In this document: positions 34,766 through 44,967 of the stretch, piece by piece
Layout: each line of letters opens with the position of its first letter
How positions within the stretch are numbered: the first letter of the stretch is position 1
Origin: Streptomyces viridochromogenes
Lineage (GTDB): Bacteria; Actinomycetota; Actinomycetes; Streptomycetales; Streptomycetaceae
DNA length: 64,000 nt
Direction of reading: 5' to 3'
NCBI RefSeq assembly: GCF_001270495.1
Contig: NZ_LGUR01000241.1
Location: forward strand, 124,001 to 188,000
Notes under the pieces: generated by a model
What the model saw: only the letters and a program-made list of their open reading frames with translations
The model's database searches: none
Told to the model about the DNA's origin: nothing
Made by a program: the position numbers and the translations under genes

Positions 34766-36262
34766 GTGCGCCTGCCCGCTCGCCGTCTGCTTCCCGCCAC
34801 CGCCCTCACCGCGGTCTCCGCACTGCTCACCGGCTGCTTCGCCGGGGCGGAGTCCGCCGGGGACGCGGGTGCGGACGGCAAGCGCGTCCGTATCGCGATG
34901 ATGCTGCCCCCGCGCTCCGGGCTGTCGCCGCTGTCGGACGACGCGTTCAAGCTGTCGCGCTGGTCGACGGCCGAGACCCTGGTGAAGCTCGACGAGGACG
35001 GCGACGCCCGGCCCGCGCTGGCCACCAAGTGGCAGCAGTCCGGCCGTACTTGGACCTTCGAGATACGCGACGGCGTCACCTTCCACGACGGCACGAAGCT
35101 GGACGCCGAGGCGGTCGTACGCTCCCTCACGAAGGCGGCCGCCGCCTCCCCCAAGCCCCGCATCCTGGACGGCGTCGAACTGACCACGAAGGCCGAGGAC
35201 GCCGACACGGTCACGGTCACCACCGGCACCGAGGACCCCCTGGTCCCGCAGCGCCTCAGCTCCCCGCAGCTGTCGATCCTGGCGGCCAAGGCGTACCGGG
35301 CGAAGGCGGTGAACCCCGTCGGCGCCGGCACCGGCCCCTTCGAGCTCACGAAGGTGAGCGGCACCGCCTCCGCCACGCTCGACCGCTACGACAAGTACTG
35401 GGGCGGCAAGGCCAAGGCCCCGGGAATCGACGTCACGTTCGTGCCGGACGGAACCGCCCGCGCCGCCGCCCTGCGTACCGGCGAGGCCGACATCGTCGAG
35501 GCGATTCCGGTCTCCCAGGCCGCCGTCCTCGACCAGGACCTGATCACCGAGGTCCCGATGCCGCGCACCAACACGCTCTACCTGAACACCGAGAACGGCG
35601 CCTTCAAGGACGCCTCACTGCGCGCCGCCGCCAGGGGGGCGATCGACGCCGAGTCGATCGTCGAGAGCGTGTACGAGGGGCGGGCGGATGTCGCCGAAGG
35701 GCTGCTCGGGCCCGCGCTGCCGTGGGCGGCCGACCTGCGCACGCCCGTCAAGCACACGAAGGCCGGCGAGCCGGACGGCACGACGATCACCATCGGCACC
35801 TTCACCGACCGGGCCGAACTGCCCGAGGTCGCCGCCACGCTGCAGCAGCAGCTGCAGAGGGCCGGGTTCAAGGTGAAGCTCGACGTCCGCGAGTACGCGA
35901 ACATCGAATCGGACGCCCTCGCGGGCAAGTTCGACGCGTTCATCCTCTCCCGCGCCACCGTCCTCGACTCCGGCGACCCGGCCGCCTACCTGTACAGCGA
36001 CTTCGGCTCCGACGGCTCCTTCAACATCTCCCAGCTCGCCGACAGCAAGGTCGACAAGGCGCTGCGGAAGGCCTCCGACACCAAGGCGGGCGACGCCCGC
36101 CGCAAGGCGGTCATCGAGGCCGAGGCCGCCGTACTCGCCCAGGACGCGGCCGTACCCATGCTCCACGAGCGGGTGATCCAGGGCGACGCGGCCGGTGTCG
36201 TCGGCGCGGCCCACGACCCGCGCGAGCGCGAGCTCGTCACGGCGGCCACCTACGTCAAGTGA
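34766..36262 (+). CDS. ABC transporter family-5 substrate-binding lipoprotein, 498 aa
   Basis: This is an SBP_bac_5 (Opp/Nik/Cnt type) binding lipoprotein. The signal peptide ends at the lipobox LLTGC (Cys 24). Family features: RWSTAETLVKLDEDGDARPALATKW, WTFEIRDGVTFHDGTKLDAEAVVRSL (the family signature) and GAGTGPFELTK. The GTG at 34766 has GGAGG 8 bp upstream. It overlaps the next gene by 4 bp (GTGA). The Zur-like box 58 bp upstream suggests import of zinc as a metallophore complex rather than of peptides, but the sequence alone cannot settle the ligand. Confidence 0.85.
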   Translation: MRLPARRLLPATALTAVSALLTGCFAGAESAGDAGADGKRVRIAMMLPPRSGLSPLSDDAFKLSRWSTAETLVKLDEDGDARPALATKWQQSGRTWTFEIRDGVTFHDGTKLDAEAVVRSLTKAAAASPKPRILDGVELTTKAEDADTVTVTTGTEDPLVPQRLSSPQLSILAAKAYRAKAVNPVGAGTGPFELTKVSGTASATLDRYDKYWGGKAKAPGIDVTFVPDGTARAAALRTGEADIVEAIPVSQAAVLDQDLITEVPMPRTNTLYLNTENGAFKDASLRAAARGAIDAESIVESVYEGRADVAEGLLGPALPWAADLRTPVKHTKAGEPDGTTITIGTFTDRAELPEVAATLQQQLQRAGFKVKLDVREYANIESDALAGKFDAFILSRATVLDSGDPAAYLYSDFGSDGSFNISQLADSKVDKALRKASDTKAGDARRKAVIEAEAAVLAQDAAVPMLHERVIQGDAAGVVGAAHDPRERELVTAATYVK

Positions 36263-38076
36263 AAGCCCACCCGCGTCACGTGAGCTTCAGAGCAGGGAAG
36301 TTGGTCGGCGCCGCCGGGCTGACCCGCCTCGTCTGTCTCGTCGCCGTCCTCGCCACCGTCGGCCTGCTGCCCTGGCTCTCGCAGCGGGACCCGGCCCTCA
36401 CCGTGCTGCGCGCCCGGTCGGCCGAGCAGGAGCCGACCGAGGAGGCGCTGTCCGCGATCCGCGAGGACCTCGGGCTGGACGCCGGTCCCCTCTCCCTGCT
36501 GGGGAAGTGGGCCTCGGACCTGCTGCGCGGCGACTTCGGCACCTCCTGGGTGTCCGGGACCGACGTCCTGCCGTCCGTCGTCGCCGGCCTCCAGGTGTCG
36601 CTGGCGCTGATGGGCGCGGCGCTCGGGGTGGCGGTCGTACTGGCCGCCGTCCTGGTGGCGCCCGTGCTGGTGCGGGGGCGCGGCTCGGCCGGTGCCTTCG
36701 CCGCCATGCTCGCCGCGATCCCCGAGTTCCTGCTGGCCACCGTCGTGCTCCTGGTGTGCGGGGTGTGGCTGGGCTGGCTGCCGACGGCGGGCTGGGCGGG
36801 CCCCGAGTATCTGGTGCTGCCCGCGCTGGCGCTCGGCGTCCCGGCGGGCGGCCTGCTCGGCCGGCTGGTCGCGGACGCGCTGCCCGCCGTCCTCGACGAG
36901 CGGTGGGTGGAGCTGTGGCGGGGCGCTGGAGTGCGCCGTACGACGATCTCGGCGGCCGCCCTCAAGCGCGTACTGCCGCCGCTGGTACCGCAGTTCGGGA
37001 TGGTCGCCGTCGGCCTGACCGGCGGCGCGGTCGCGGTGGAGATGGTGTTCGCGGTGCCCGGCATCGGCCGTACGGCACTCGGCGCGGCCAAGTCGCAGGA
37101 CCTGCCGCTGCTCCAGGGGGCGGTGCTGGCCCTGCTGCTGCTCGGCCTGGTCGCGGGCGCGGCGGCGGCGTTCACCCGGCGACGGCTGCTGGGTCCCGCG
37201 CTGCGTGACGCCGGGCTGACACTGCCCCCGGCACGTCCGGTCCGTACCCACCCTGCGATCCCGTTGACTCTGCTCACGCTCCTCGCCGTGACCATCGGCT
37301 GGGGCCTGCTGCGCGACCCGTACACCCTGCACACCGGGGCCCGCCTCGCCGCCCCCACCTGGACCCACCCGCTCGGCACCGACGCCCTCGGCCGCGACGT
37401 GCTGGCCCGGCTCGGCCACGGCGCCGCCTCGACCGTCGGCACGGCCGCCGCCATCTGTGTGCTGAGCCTGCTGGTCGCGCTCGCCCTGGGCTTCCTGCCC
37501 GGCATCGCGGCCGGCGCGGCCGACATCGCCAACGCCCTGCCCCCGGTGATCGTCGGCATCCTGGTCGCCGCGGCGGCCGGTCCCGGCACCGGCGGCGCCG
37601 CCCTCGCGGTCGCCCTGATCTCCTGGCCGGCCCTGGCCGCACACGCGGCGGCGCTGGTGCAGGAGGTGCGGGCGTCTGCGTTCCTGACCGCCCAACGGGC
37701 CATGGGCGCGACCCCGTTCTGGATCCTCACCCGGCACGTCCTGCCGTCCGTCGCCGCCCCGGTGGCCCGCCACGCCCTGCTCCGCCTGCCCGGCATCGCC
37801 CTCGCCCTGGCCTCCCTCGGCTTCCTGGGCCTGGGCGCCCAGCCGCCCGCCCCCGAGTGGGGCCTGCTGCTCGACGAGTCCCGCGCCTACGTCGAACGCG
37901 CCCCCTGGGCGGCCCTCGCCCCGGCGATCGCGCTCGCCCTGCTGGCGGGGCTGGCGGTGTCGGGGGCGGCGGCCGTACAGGGCCGGAGGGTACGGCGAAG
38001 CGCGCCGGCAGCGAAGAAGCCGTCGGTCAAGAGGCCGTCGGCGAAGAAGAGGAAGGAGTCCTCCGTTGCCGTCTGA
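36259..38076 (+). CDS. Fused ABC permease (DppB-DppC-like domains in one chain), 605 aa
   Basis: Two BPD_transp_1 permeases are joined in one polypeptide. The first half (~residues 1-310) is DppB-like, with the EAA loop region WVELWRGAGVRRTTISAAAL and VAVEMVFAVPGIGRTALGAA. The second half (~330-600) is DppC-like, starting THPLGTDALGRDVLARLGHGA and with FLTAQRAMGATPFWILTRHVLPS. The tail is Lys/Arg-rich (KKPSVKRPSAKKRKESS). GTG 36259 overlaps the previous stop; GTG 36280 is the alternative. Normally these permeases are separate genes and heterodimerise; the fusion fixes 1:1 stoichiometry. Confidence 0.85.
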   Translation: MKAHPRHVSFRAGKLVGAAGLTRLVCLVAVLATVGLLPWLSQRDPALTVLRARSAEQEPTEEALSAIREDLGLDAGPLSLLGKWASDLLRGDFGTSWVSGTDVLPSVVAGLQVSLALMGAALGVAVVLAAVLVAPVLVRGRGSAGAFAAMLAAIPEFLLATVVLLVCGVWLGWLPTAGWAGPEYLVLPALALGVPAGGLLGRLVADALPAVLDERWVELWRGAGVRRTTISAAALKRVLPPLVPQFGMVAVGLTGGAVAVEMVFAVPGIGRTALGAAKSQDLPLLQGAVLALLLLGLVAGAAAAFTRRRLLGPALRDAGLTLPPARPVRTHPAIPLTLLTLLAVTIGWGLLRDPYTLHTGARLAAPTWTHPLGTDALGRDVLARLGHGAASTVGTAAAICVLSLLVALALGFLPGIAAGAADIANALPPVIVGILVAAAAGPGTGGAALAVALISWPALAAHAAALVQEVRASAFLTAQRAMGATPFWILTRHVLPSVAAPVARHALLRLPGIALALASLGFLGLGAQPPAPEWGLLLDESRAYVERAPWAALAPAIALALLAGLAVSGAAAVQGRRVRRSAPAAKKPSVKRPSAKKRKESSVAV

Positions 38077-39037
38077 CGTGCTCCCCTCGTCCGATGCGCT
38101 GCTCTCGGTGCGCGATCTGCGGATCGCCTTCGACGGCATCGAGGTCGTGCGCGGCCTGTCCTTCGACGTCCGCCCGCGCGAGGCCCTCGCGATCGTCGGC
38201 GAGTCGGGCGCGGGCAAGTCCCTCACCGCCCGGGCGCTGCTGGGCATGCTGCCGCGGGGCGCGACCACGAGCGGCGCGATCGAGCCGGACCTGTCCGCCC
38301 ACCGCGGCCGCCGGATCTCCCTCGTCCCGCAGGACGCCCTGTCCGCCCTCTCCCCCGTGCACCCGGTGGGCGACCAACTCGCCGCCGCCGTACGGTCGGT
38401 GGCCCGCGTCTCCGGCAAGGAGGCCCGGGCCCGGGCGGTCGCCGCGCTCGACCGGGTCGGCATCCCGGACGCCGCCCGCAAGGCACGGGCGTATCCGCAC
38501 GAGTACTCCGGCGGCATGCGGCAGCGCGCCGTCATCGCCATGGCGACGATCAACGAACCCGACATCGTCGTCGCCGACGAGCCCACCACCGCCCTGGACG
38601 AGGAGCGCCGCGACCAGGTGCTGCGGGTCCTCGCCGAGCAGCGGGAGTCCGTGGGCGCCGCACTCGTCCTCGTCACCCACGACATGGACGTCGTACGGGA
38701 CCACGCGGACCGCGTACTGGTCATGTACGCCGGACGCCTCACCGAACTCGGCCGGGCGGACGAGGTGCTGGCCCGCCCCCGGGCCCCGTACACGGCGGGC
38801 CTGCTGGCGTCCCTCCCCCAGCACGCACCCCCGGGCCGCCGCCTCCCCGCCCTGCGCGGCACCCCACCTGCCCCGGGCGCCCTCCCGACGGGCTGCGCCT
38901 TCACCCCGCGCTGCCCCCTCGCGGCGGACGCCTGCCGTAAGGAGGAACCGGAGCCGCAGGAGGTGGCGGGCCGCCTGGTGGCCTGCCACAGCTGGTCCGA
39001 ACTCCCGCAGACGGCAACGGAGTTGTTCTATGAGTGA
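38066..39037 (+). CDS. ABC transporter ATP-binding protein (DppD/OppD type), 323 aa
   Basis: This is the first ATPase of the importer. Walker A GESGAGKS, Q-loop LVPQDALSALSPVHPVGDQ, signature EYSGGMRQRAVIAMA, Walker B IVVADEPTTALD and H-loop VTHDMD are all intact. The C-terminal OppD-type extension has the Cys-rich TGCAFTPRCPLAADAC motif, which in many family members carries an iron-sulfur or zinc site. The start is TTG 38066 with AAGGAG 7 bp upstream, overlapping the permease stop by 11 bp. It is tightly coupled in the operon. Confidence 0.88.
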   Translation: MPSDVLPSSDALLSVRDLRIAFDGIEVVRGLSFDVRPREALAIVGESGAGKSLTARALLGMLPRGATTSGAIEPDLSAHRGRRISLVPQDALSALSPVHPVGDQLAAAVRSVARVSGKEARARAVAALDRVGIPDAARKARAYPHEYSGGMRQRAVIAMATINEPDIVVADEPTTALDEERRDQVLRVLAEQRESVGAALVLVTHDMDVVRDHADRVLVMYAGRLTELGRADEVLARPRAPYTAGLLASLPQHAPPGRRLPALRGTPPAPGALPTGCAFTPRCPLAADACRKEEPEPQEVAGRLVACHSWSELPQTATELFYE

Positions 39038-39710
39038 CGCCCTGCTCGACGTTCGCGACCTCGTCGTCCGCTACGGCGACGTCATGGCCGTCGACCGCGT
39101 CTCCTTCGCCCTGGCCCCCGGCGAGACGCTCGCCCTCAACGGCCCCTCCGGCTGCGGCAAGTCCTCCACCGCCCTGGCGGTCCTCCAGCTGCGCCGCCCG
39201 GACGCCGGTGAAGTCCTCTTCGAGGGACGGGAGTTGACGACCCTCAACGAACGCGAACTACGCCCGCTGCGCCCGCGCATGCAGCCCGTCTTCCAGGATC
39301 CGTACGGATCACTGAGCCCCCGCCACCGCATCCGCGACGCGGTGGCGGAACCGCTGAAGGTGCAGGGGCGCTGGACCGCCGCCGACGGTCCGGCCCGGGT
39401 CGCCGAGCTCCTCGACCGGGTGGGCCTCGACCCGTCGTACGGCGACCGCCTCCCGGGCGAACTCTCCGGCGGTCAGTGCCAACGCGCCGGAATCGCCCGC
39501 GCGCTGGCCTCGGAGCCACGCCTGCTGGTCCTGGACGAACCGGTCTCGTCCCTCGACCCGTCGGTGCGCGCCGGCGTGCTGAACCTGCTCGCCGACCTCC
39601 AGAACGATCTCGGCCTCGGCTACCTGTTCATCTGCCACGACCGGGCGGTCGTACGGCATTTCGCGGACCGGACGATCGAGCTGCGCGACGGCCGCGTCAT
39701 TTCCGGGTAG
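39030..39710 (+). CDS. ABC transporter ATP-binding protein (DppF/OppF type), 226 aa
   Basis: This is the second ATPase: Walker A NGPSGCGKSS, Q-loop PVFQDPYGSLSPRHRI, signature ELSGGQCQRAGIARAL, Walker B LLVLDEPVSSLD and H-loop FICHDRAVVRHFAD. It is short because the OppF C-terminal extension with its Cys motif is missing, so only the first ATPase keeps it. The ATG overlaps the upstream stop by 8 bp. Its 3' end overlaps the convergent tetR gene by 14 bp. It ends the four-gene operon. Confidence 0.88.
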   Translation: MSDALLDVRDLVVRYGDVMAVDRVSFALAPGETLALNGPSGCGKSSTALAVLQLRRPDAGEVLFEGRELTTLNERELRPLRPRMQPVFQDPYGSLSPRHRIRDAVAEPLKVQGRWTAADGPARVAELLDRVGLDPSYGDRLPGELSGGQCQRAGIARALASEPRLLVLDEPVSSLDPSVRAGVLNLLADLQNDLGLGYLFICHDRAVVRHFADRTIELRDGRVISG

Positions 39711-40281
39711 CGGCCTCGATCACCTGACGGAGCCCTTCGGTGAGCTGCTCCGCGGAGGGCGCGGACTTGGGGTCGAAGGTCCACTGGGCGATGAGCCCGG
39801 TCATCAGGGTCACATAGAACATGCCCAGGGTGTCCGCGGTCTCGTCCAGGACGTCCTCCTCCCGCCCGCCCATCAGCAACGGAATCAGGCCCCTCCCGGC
39901 CTCCCGCTGCGCCACCGCCAAGTGCTCGCGCACCTCGGGCAGTTGGTCGCCCATGACCACGATCTCCATACTGAGGTGCCACAGCGAACCGGGCTCGCGC
40001 ATGGTGCCGATGATGTTCGACCACACCTCCCGGAACCGCTCGACCGAGCCGGGCTCGGCGCCGGCCCCGGCGGTCCCGTCGCCCTCGAAGGCGTCGCCCA
40101 TCGCCTCGACCAGCGACACGTACGCCTGCGCCAGCAGCGCGCCCTTCGAGCCGTAGTGGTAGCCGATCGAGGCCAGGTTGGTCCCCGACTCCTTGACGAT
40201 GTCGCGCGCCGTGGTGCGCGCGAAGCCCTTGGCCAGCAGGCAGCGCTTGGCGCCTTCGAGCAGATCCTCACGGTGTCCCAT
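39697..40281 (-). CDS. TetR family regulator, 194 aa
   Basis: The DNA-binding domain reads REDLLEGAKRCLLAKGFART then ARDIVKESGTNLASIGYHYGSKGALL, a classic TetR HTH. The C-terminal domain is helical with one hydrophobic core (LGMFYVTLMTGLIAQWTFD). It diverges from an MFS efflux gene across 83 bp containing an imperfect palindrome, so it most likely represses that exporter and itself. The effector would be an exported drug or metabolite. Confidence 0.88.
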   Translation of the reverse strand: MGHREDLLEGAKRCLLAKGFARTTARDIVKESGTNLASIGYHYGSKGALLAQAYVSLVEAMGDAFEGDGTAGAGAEPGSVERFREVWSNIIGTMREPGSLWHLSMEIVVMGDQLPEVREHLAVAQREAGRGLIPLLMGGREEDVLDETADTLGMFYVTLMTGLIAQWTFDPKSAPSAEQLTEGLRQVIEAATRK

Positions 40282-40318
40282 GGCGCCACCCTACTCCGGA
40301 TCCATACACCCGTCCTAT

Positions 40319-40339
40319 ACGTTCGTTCTAGACAAGCGT
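40319..40339. promoter_or_regulatory. Imperfect palindrome between tetR and MFS genes
   Basis: ACGTTCGTTCTAGACAAGCGT is an imperfect 21-bp dyad centred in the 83-bp divergent gap. It is a candidate TetR operator. Symmetry is only partial, so confidence is low. Confidence 0.35.
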
Positions 40340-40364
40340 TTAAGACGTGCGTACATTCACCGCC

Positions 40365-41924
40365 ATGACAACGAACCCGACGAGCACCGCACCCCCGCTC
40401 CCGCCCGCCCGCGCCGGCCGCCGCGAATGGAGCGCACTCGGCGTCCTGATGCTGCCGCTGCTGCTGGTCTCCATGGACGTCTCGGTCCTCTACTTCGCGA
40501 TCCCGGCGATCAGCGCGGACCTGGCGCCGAGCGGCACCCAGCAGCTGTGGATCTTCGACATCTACGGCTTCGTCCTGGCCGGCCTGCTGATGACGATGGG
40601 CTCGCTCGGCGACCGCATCGGCCACCGCCGCCTCCTGCTGATCGGCGCCGCCGCCTTCGGCACCGCCTCGCTCATGGCGGCGTACGCGAACAGCGCCGAG
40701 ATCCTGATCGCGGCCCGCGCGGTCCTCGGCATCGGCGGCGCGACCCTGATGCCGGCGACGATGGCCATCCTGCGCACGATGTTCACCGATCCGGCGCAGC
40801 GCGCGAAGGCGATCGGCATGTGGTCCGGCGTGATGACGGCCGGGGTCGCGCTCGGTTCGGTGATGAGCGGGGTGCTGGTCGAGCACTTCTGGTGGGGCTC
40901 GGTCTTCCTGGTGAACCTGCCCGCGATGGCCCTGCTGCTGGTCCTCGGCCCGGTACTGCTCCCCGAGTCGAAGAGCCCCGAGCCCGGCCGCTTCGACCGG
41001 CTGAGCGTTCCGCTCTCGATGGCCGCGGTGCTTCCCGTGGTCTACGGCCTGAAGGAGATCCCGTCCGAGGGCTGGAACGTCCTCTACGTCGTCTCGATCA
41101 CCGTCGGCCTGCTGTTCGCGGCCCTCTTCGTCCACCGCCAGCGCACGGCCGAGGCGCCGATGATCTCCCCGGCCCTGTTCCGCGGACGGGGCTTCGCCCC
41201 CTCCGTCGCCCTCAACCTCGTCTGCATGTTCGGCGTGATGGGCTCGTCCTACTTCACCACGCAGTACCTGCAGTCGGTGCTCGGCATGGGCGCGCTGGAG
41301 GCGGCCCTGTGGGCGCTGCTGCCGTCGGTGCCGATCGGCGCGGCGGGACCGGTCGCGACCCAGCTGGTGCAGAGGGGCGTCAACCGTGCCTACGTCGTCA
41401 CCGGCGGCTTCGCGACCTCCGCGGCCGGTTTCGCGCTGCTGTCCCTCGCCGGTACGGACTCGTTGTGGCTGGTACTGACGGCGTGCGCGGTCATCGCCGT
41501 CGGAGGCGTCACGGTGATGTCCCAGATCATGGACCTGGCGATGGGCGCCGCCCCGGTGGAGCGGGCGGGCTCCGCGTCCTCCCTGCTGGAGACCGGCGCC
41601 GAGTTCGGCGGCGCCCTCGGCATGGCCGTCCTCGGCTCGATCGGTACGGCGGTCTACCGCCACGAGATCCCGGCCTCGGCACCGGACGCGGCGCACGAGA
41701 CGCTCGGCGGAGCACTGGCGGTCGCCGATCAGGTCCCGGGCCTGGCCACCGTCGCGCGGGAGGCGTTCACCAGCGGGATGCAGGGTGCGGCGATCGCGGG
41801 GGCGGTCCTGCTCGCGGGGGCCGCGGTGCTGGCGGCGGTCACGCTGCGGCGGGTCGAGGTACGGGAGCAGCGCGCATGCGAAACGCCGGACGAGCCGAGT
41901 CACCTCAGCCCGTCCGGCGTTTGA
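40365..41924 (+). CDS. MFS exporter of the DHA2 (14-TM) family, 519 aa
   Basis: This is a proton-driven drug exporter of EmrB/QacA type. It has DVSVLYFAIPAISADLAPSGTQQLWIFDIYG (TM1, with the membrane Asp), the MFS motif A in GSLGDRIGHRRLL and motif C-like sequence in VMTAGVALGSVMSGVLVEHF. About 14 hydrophobic segments are visible. The ATG 40365 (MTTNPTSTAPP) is preferred over one six codons upstream. The final residues HLSPSGV and the stop lie in the dispersed 3'-end element, which pairs with an upstream arm to form a hairpin. Regulation by the divergent TetR is likely. Confidence 0.88.
   Translation: MTTNPTSTAPPLPPARAGRREWSALGVLMLPLLLVSMDVSVLYFAIPAISADLAPSGTQQLWIFDIYGFVLAGLLMTMGSLGDRIGHRRLLLIGAAAFGTASLMAAYANSAEILIAARAVLGIGGATLMPATMAILRTMFTDPAQRAKAIGMWSGVMTAGVALGSVMSGVLVEHFWWGSVFLVNLPAMALLLVLGPVLLPESKSPEPGRFDRLSVPLSMAAVLPVVYGLKEIPSEGWNVLYVVSITVGLLFAALFVHRQRTAEAPMISPALFRGRGFAPSVALNLVCMFGVMGSSYFTTQYLQSVLGMGALEAALWALLPSVPIGAAGPVATQLVQRGVNRAYVVTGGFATSAAGFALLSLAGTDSLWLVLTACAVIAVGGVTVMSQIMDLAMGAAPVERAGSASSLLETGAEFGGALGMAVLGSIGTAVYRHEIPASAPDAAHETLGGALAVADQVPGLATVAREAFTSGMQGAAIAGAVLLAGAAVLAAVTLRRVEVREQRACETPDEPSHLSPSGV
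41881..41922 (+). terminator. Hairpin at the MFS 3' end formed with the dispersed element
   Basis: AAACGCCGGACG (41881-41892) and CGTCCGGCGTTT (41911-41922) are perfectly complementary arms with an 18-nt loop. The second arm is the start of dispersed element copy 2, and the stop codon is included. Confidence 0.6.
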
Positions 41925-41973
41925 GGACGAGGCCCGTTCAGGGCCGATGCGGGGCCCGGGGGCTGCCGCCCCC
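41906..41973 (+). repeat. Dispersed 3'-end element, copy 2
   Basis: This copy shares CAGCCCGTCCGGCGTTTGAG then GACGAGGCC and GGGCCGATGCGGGG with copy 1, and ends with the hairpin GGGGGC-TGCC-GCCCCC (41958-41973). It lies over the stop of the MFS gene and before the convergent serA stop. Confidence 0.85.
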
Positions 41974-41985
41974 AGCCACGGCAAC

Positions 41986-43575
41986 CTAGGCCAGGTTCAC
42001 CGCACGAGCCGACGTGGCCCCGATCTCCTCGGCAACCTCGGTCAGCACCCCGGCGGGCACCGTGTCGTCGACGGTCAGGACGGCCAGCGCCTCACCACCG
42101 GCGACGGCACGCGAGACCTGCATGCCCGCGATGTTGATGCCCGCCTCGCCGAAGACCCGGCCGACCGTGCCGACGACACCCGGACGGTCCTCGTACTTCA
42201 GGACGACCATGTGGTCGGCGAGCGCGAGGTCCACGTCGTAGTCACCGACCGCGACGATCTTCTGGAGGTGCTTGGGGCCGGCCAGCGTGCCGGAGACCGA
42301 CACCTCCTCGCCGTTGCCGAGCGTGCCGCGCACGGTGACGACGTTGCGGTGGTCGGCCGACTCCGAGCTGGTCGTCAGCCGCACCTCGACGCCGCGCTCC
42401 TGCGCGAACAGCGGGGCGTTGACGTACGACACCGTCTCGTCGACGACGTCCTCGAAGACACCCTTGAGGGCGCTGAGCTCCAGCACCTTCACATCGTGCT
42501 GGGTGATCTCGCCGTACACCTCGACGTCGAGGCGGACCGCGACCTCACCGGCGAGCGCCGTGAAGATACGGCCGAGGCGCTCGGCGAGCGGCAGGCCCGG
42601 CTTGACGTCCTCGGCGATGACGCCGCCCTGGACGTTCACCGCGTCGGGCACGAGCTCACCGGCGAGGGCGAGGCGCACCGAGCGGGCGACGGCGATACCG
42701 GCCTTCTCCTGCGCCTCGTCGGTGGAGGCACCGAGGTGCGGGGTGGCGACGACCTGGTCGAACTCGAAGAGCGGGGAGTCCGTGCAGGGCTCCTTCGCGT
42801 AGACGTCGAGGCCGGCACCGGCGACCCGGCCCTCCTTGAGGGCGGAGTACAGCGCCTCCTCGTCGACGATCCCGCCGCGCGCGGCGTTGACGATGCGCAC
42901 GCTCGGCTTGACCTTGCGCAGCGCCTCGTCGCCGATGAGGCCGACGGTCTCGGGGGTCTTGGGCAGGTGGACGGTGATGAAGTCGGAGACCTCGAGCAGC
43001 TCGTCCAGCGACAGCACCTTCACGCCCATCTGGGCGGCGCGGGCGGGCTGGATGTAGGGGTCGTAGGCCACGACCTTCATGCCGAAGCCGGACATCCGCT
43101 GGGCGACCAGCGCACCGATGCGGCCCAGACCCACGACACCGAGGGTCTTCTCGGCGAGCTCGACGCCCGTGTACTTGCTGCGCTTCCACTCGCCGTTCTT
43201 CAGCGCGGCGTTGGCCTGCGGAATGTGGCGGGCGGTGGCGACGAGGAGACCGCAGGCCAGCTCGGCGGCGGTCACGATGTTCGAGGTGGGGGCGTTGACG
43301 ACCATCACGCCGGCCTTGGTGGCGGCGGAGACGTCGACGTTGTCCAGGCCGACGCCGGCTCGCGCGACGACCTTCAGCTTGTTCGCGGCTGCGATCGCCT
43401 CGGCGTCGACCTTGGTGGCGGATCGGATCAGGATCGCGTCCACTTCGGCGATGGCCGGGAGCAGTTCGGCTCGGTCTGCTCCGTTGCAGTGGCGGATCTC
43501 GAAGTCGGGGCCAAGCGCGTCGACGGTGGCGGGCGACAGCTCTTCAGCGATGAGTACGACGGGTTTCGAGCTCAC
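41986..43575 (-). CDS. serA: D-3-phosphoglycerate dehydrogenase, 529 aa
   Basis: SerA catalyses the first committed step of serine synthesis. It is the long type with a C-terminal intervening domain and an ACT domain. Motifs: GVGLDNVDVSAAT, Rossmann GLGRIGALVAQRM, the catalytic Arg in NAARGGIVDE, Glu in PLFEFDQVV and His in ATPHLGAST. The ACT domain, near the C-terminus, reads DRPGVVGTVGRVFGEAGINIAGMQVSR and may bind serine. The GTG at 43575 (VSSKPVVLIAEEL) has GAGGA upstream and is preferred to an ATG 27 codons earlier. It follows ilvC on the same strand after a strong terminator. Confidence 0.94.
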   Translation of the reverse strand: MSSKPVVLIAEELSPATVDALGPDFEIRHCNGADRAELLPAIAEVDAILIRSATKVDAEAIAAANKLKVVARAGVGLDNVDVSAATKAGVMVVNAPTSNIVTAAELACGLLVATARHIPQANAALKNGEWKRSKYTGVELAEKTLGVVGLGRIGALVAQRMSGFGMKVVAYDPYIQPARAAQMGVKVLSLDELLEVSDFITVHLPKTPETVGLIGDEALRKVKPSVRIVNAARGGIVDEEALYSALKEGRVAGAGLDVYAKEPCTDSPLFEFDQVVATPHLGASTDEAQEKAGIAVARSVRLALAGELVPDAVNVQGGVIAEDVKPGLPLAERLGRIFTALAGEVAVRLDVEVYGEITQHDVKVLELSALKGVFEDVVDETVSYVNAPLFAQERGVEVRLTTSSESADHRNVVTVRGTLGNGEEVSVSGTLAGPKHLQKIVAVGDYDVDLALADHMVVLKYEDRPGVVGTVGRVFGEAGINIAGMQVSRAVAGGEALAVLTVDDTVPAGVLTEVAEEIGATSARAVNLA

Positions 43576-43794
43576 GTGAGTCCTCACATGTCCATTGCGG
43601 ACGGCCGTCCCGACGGCCGCATGCGGTGGAGGGGGCTTGCCGCGTGGAAGACGCACGACGCTGTGGGCCTGACGCGTATGTAGTACGGCAGTGTAGTGCC
43701 GTGGCGGAGGTCGTCTTGCGCCTCTGCGGAAGGATCACCCGGACGAGAAACGCCATTTTGTAGGGGGTCTCCGTGCGATGTCCGGGGCAAAGCC

Positions 43795-43830
43795 CCGTGG
43801 CGGTACCCCCAGCCGAGGGTACCGCCACGG
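43795..43830 (-). terminator. ilvC terminator
   Basis: A perfect 14-bp stem (CCGTGGCGGTACCC / GGGTACCGCCACGG) with an 8-nt loop lies 9 bp beyond the ilvC stop. A second small hairpin (CGGGGC-AAA-GCCCCG) follows. It should end the ilvBNC transcript before serA. Confidence 0.85.
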
Positions 43831-43839
43831 AAGAGAGGA

Positions 43840-44943
<1,104 letters not shown>

Positions 44944-44967
44944 TCACCCGACCGTCCGAACCCGTCG

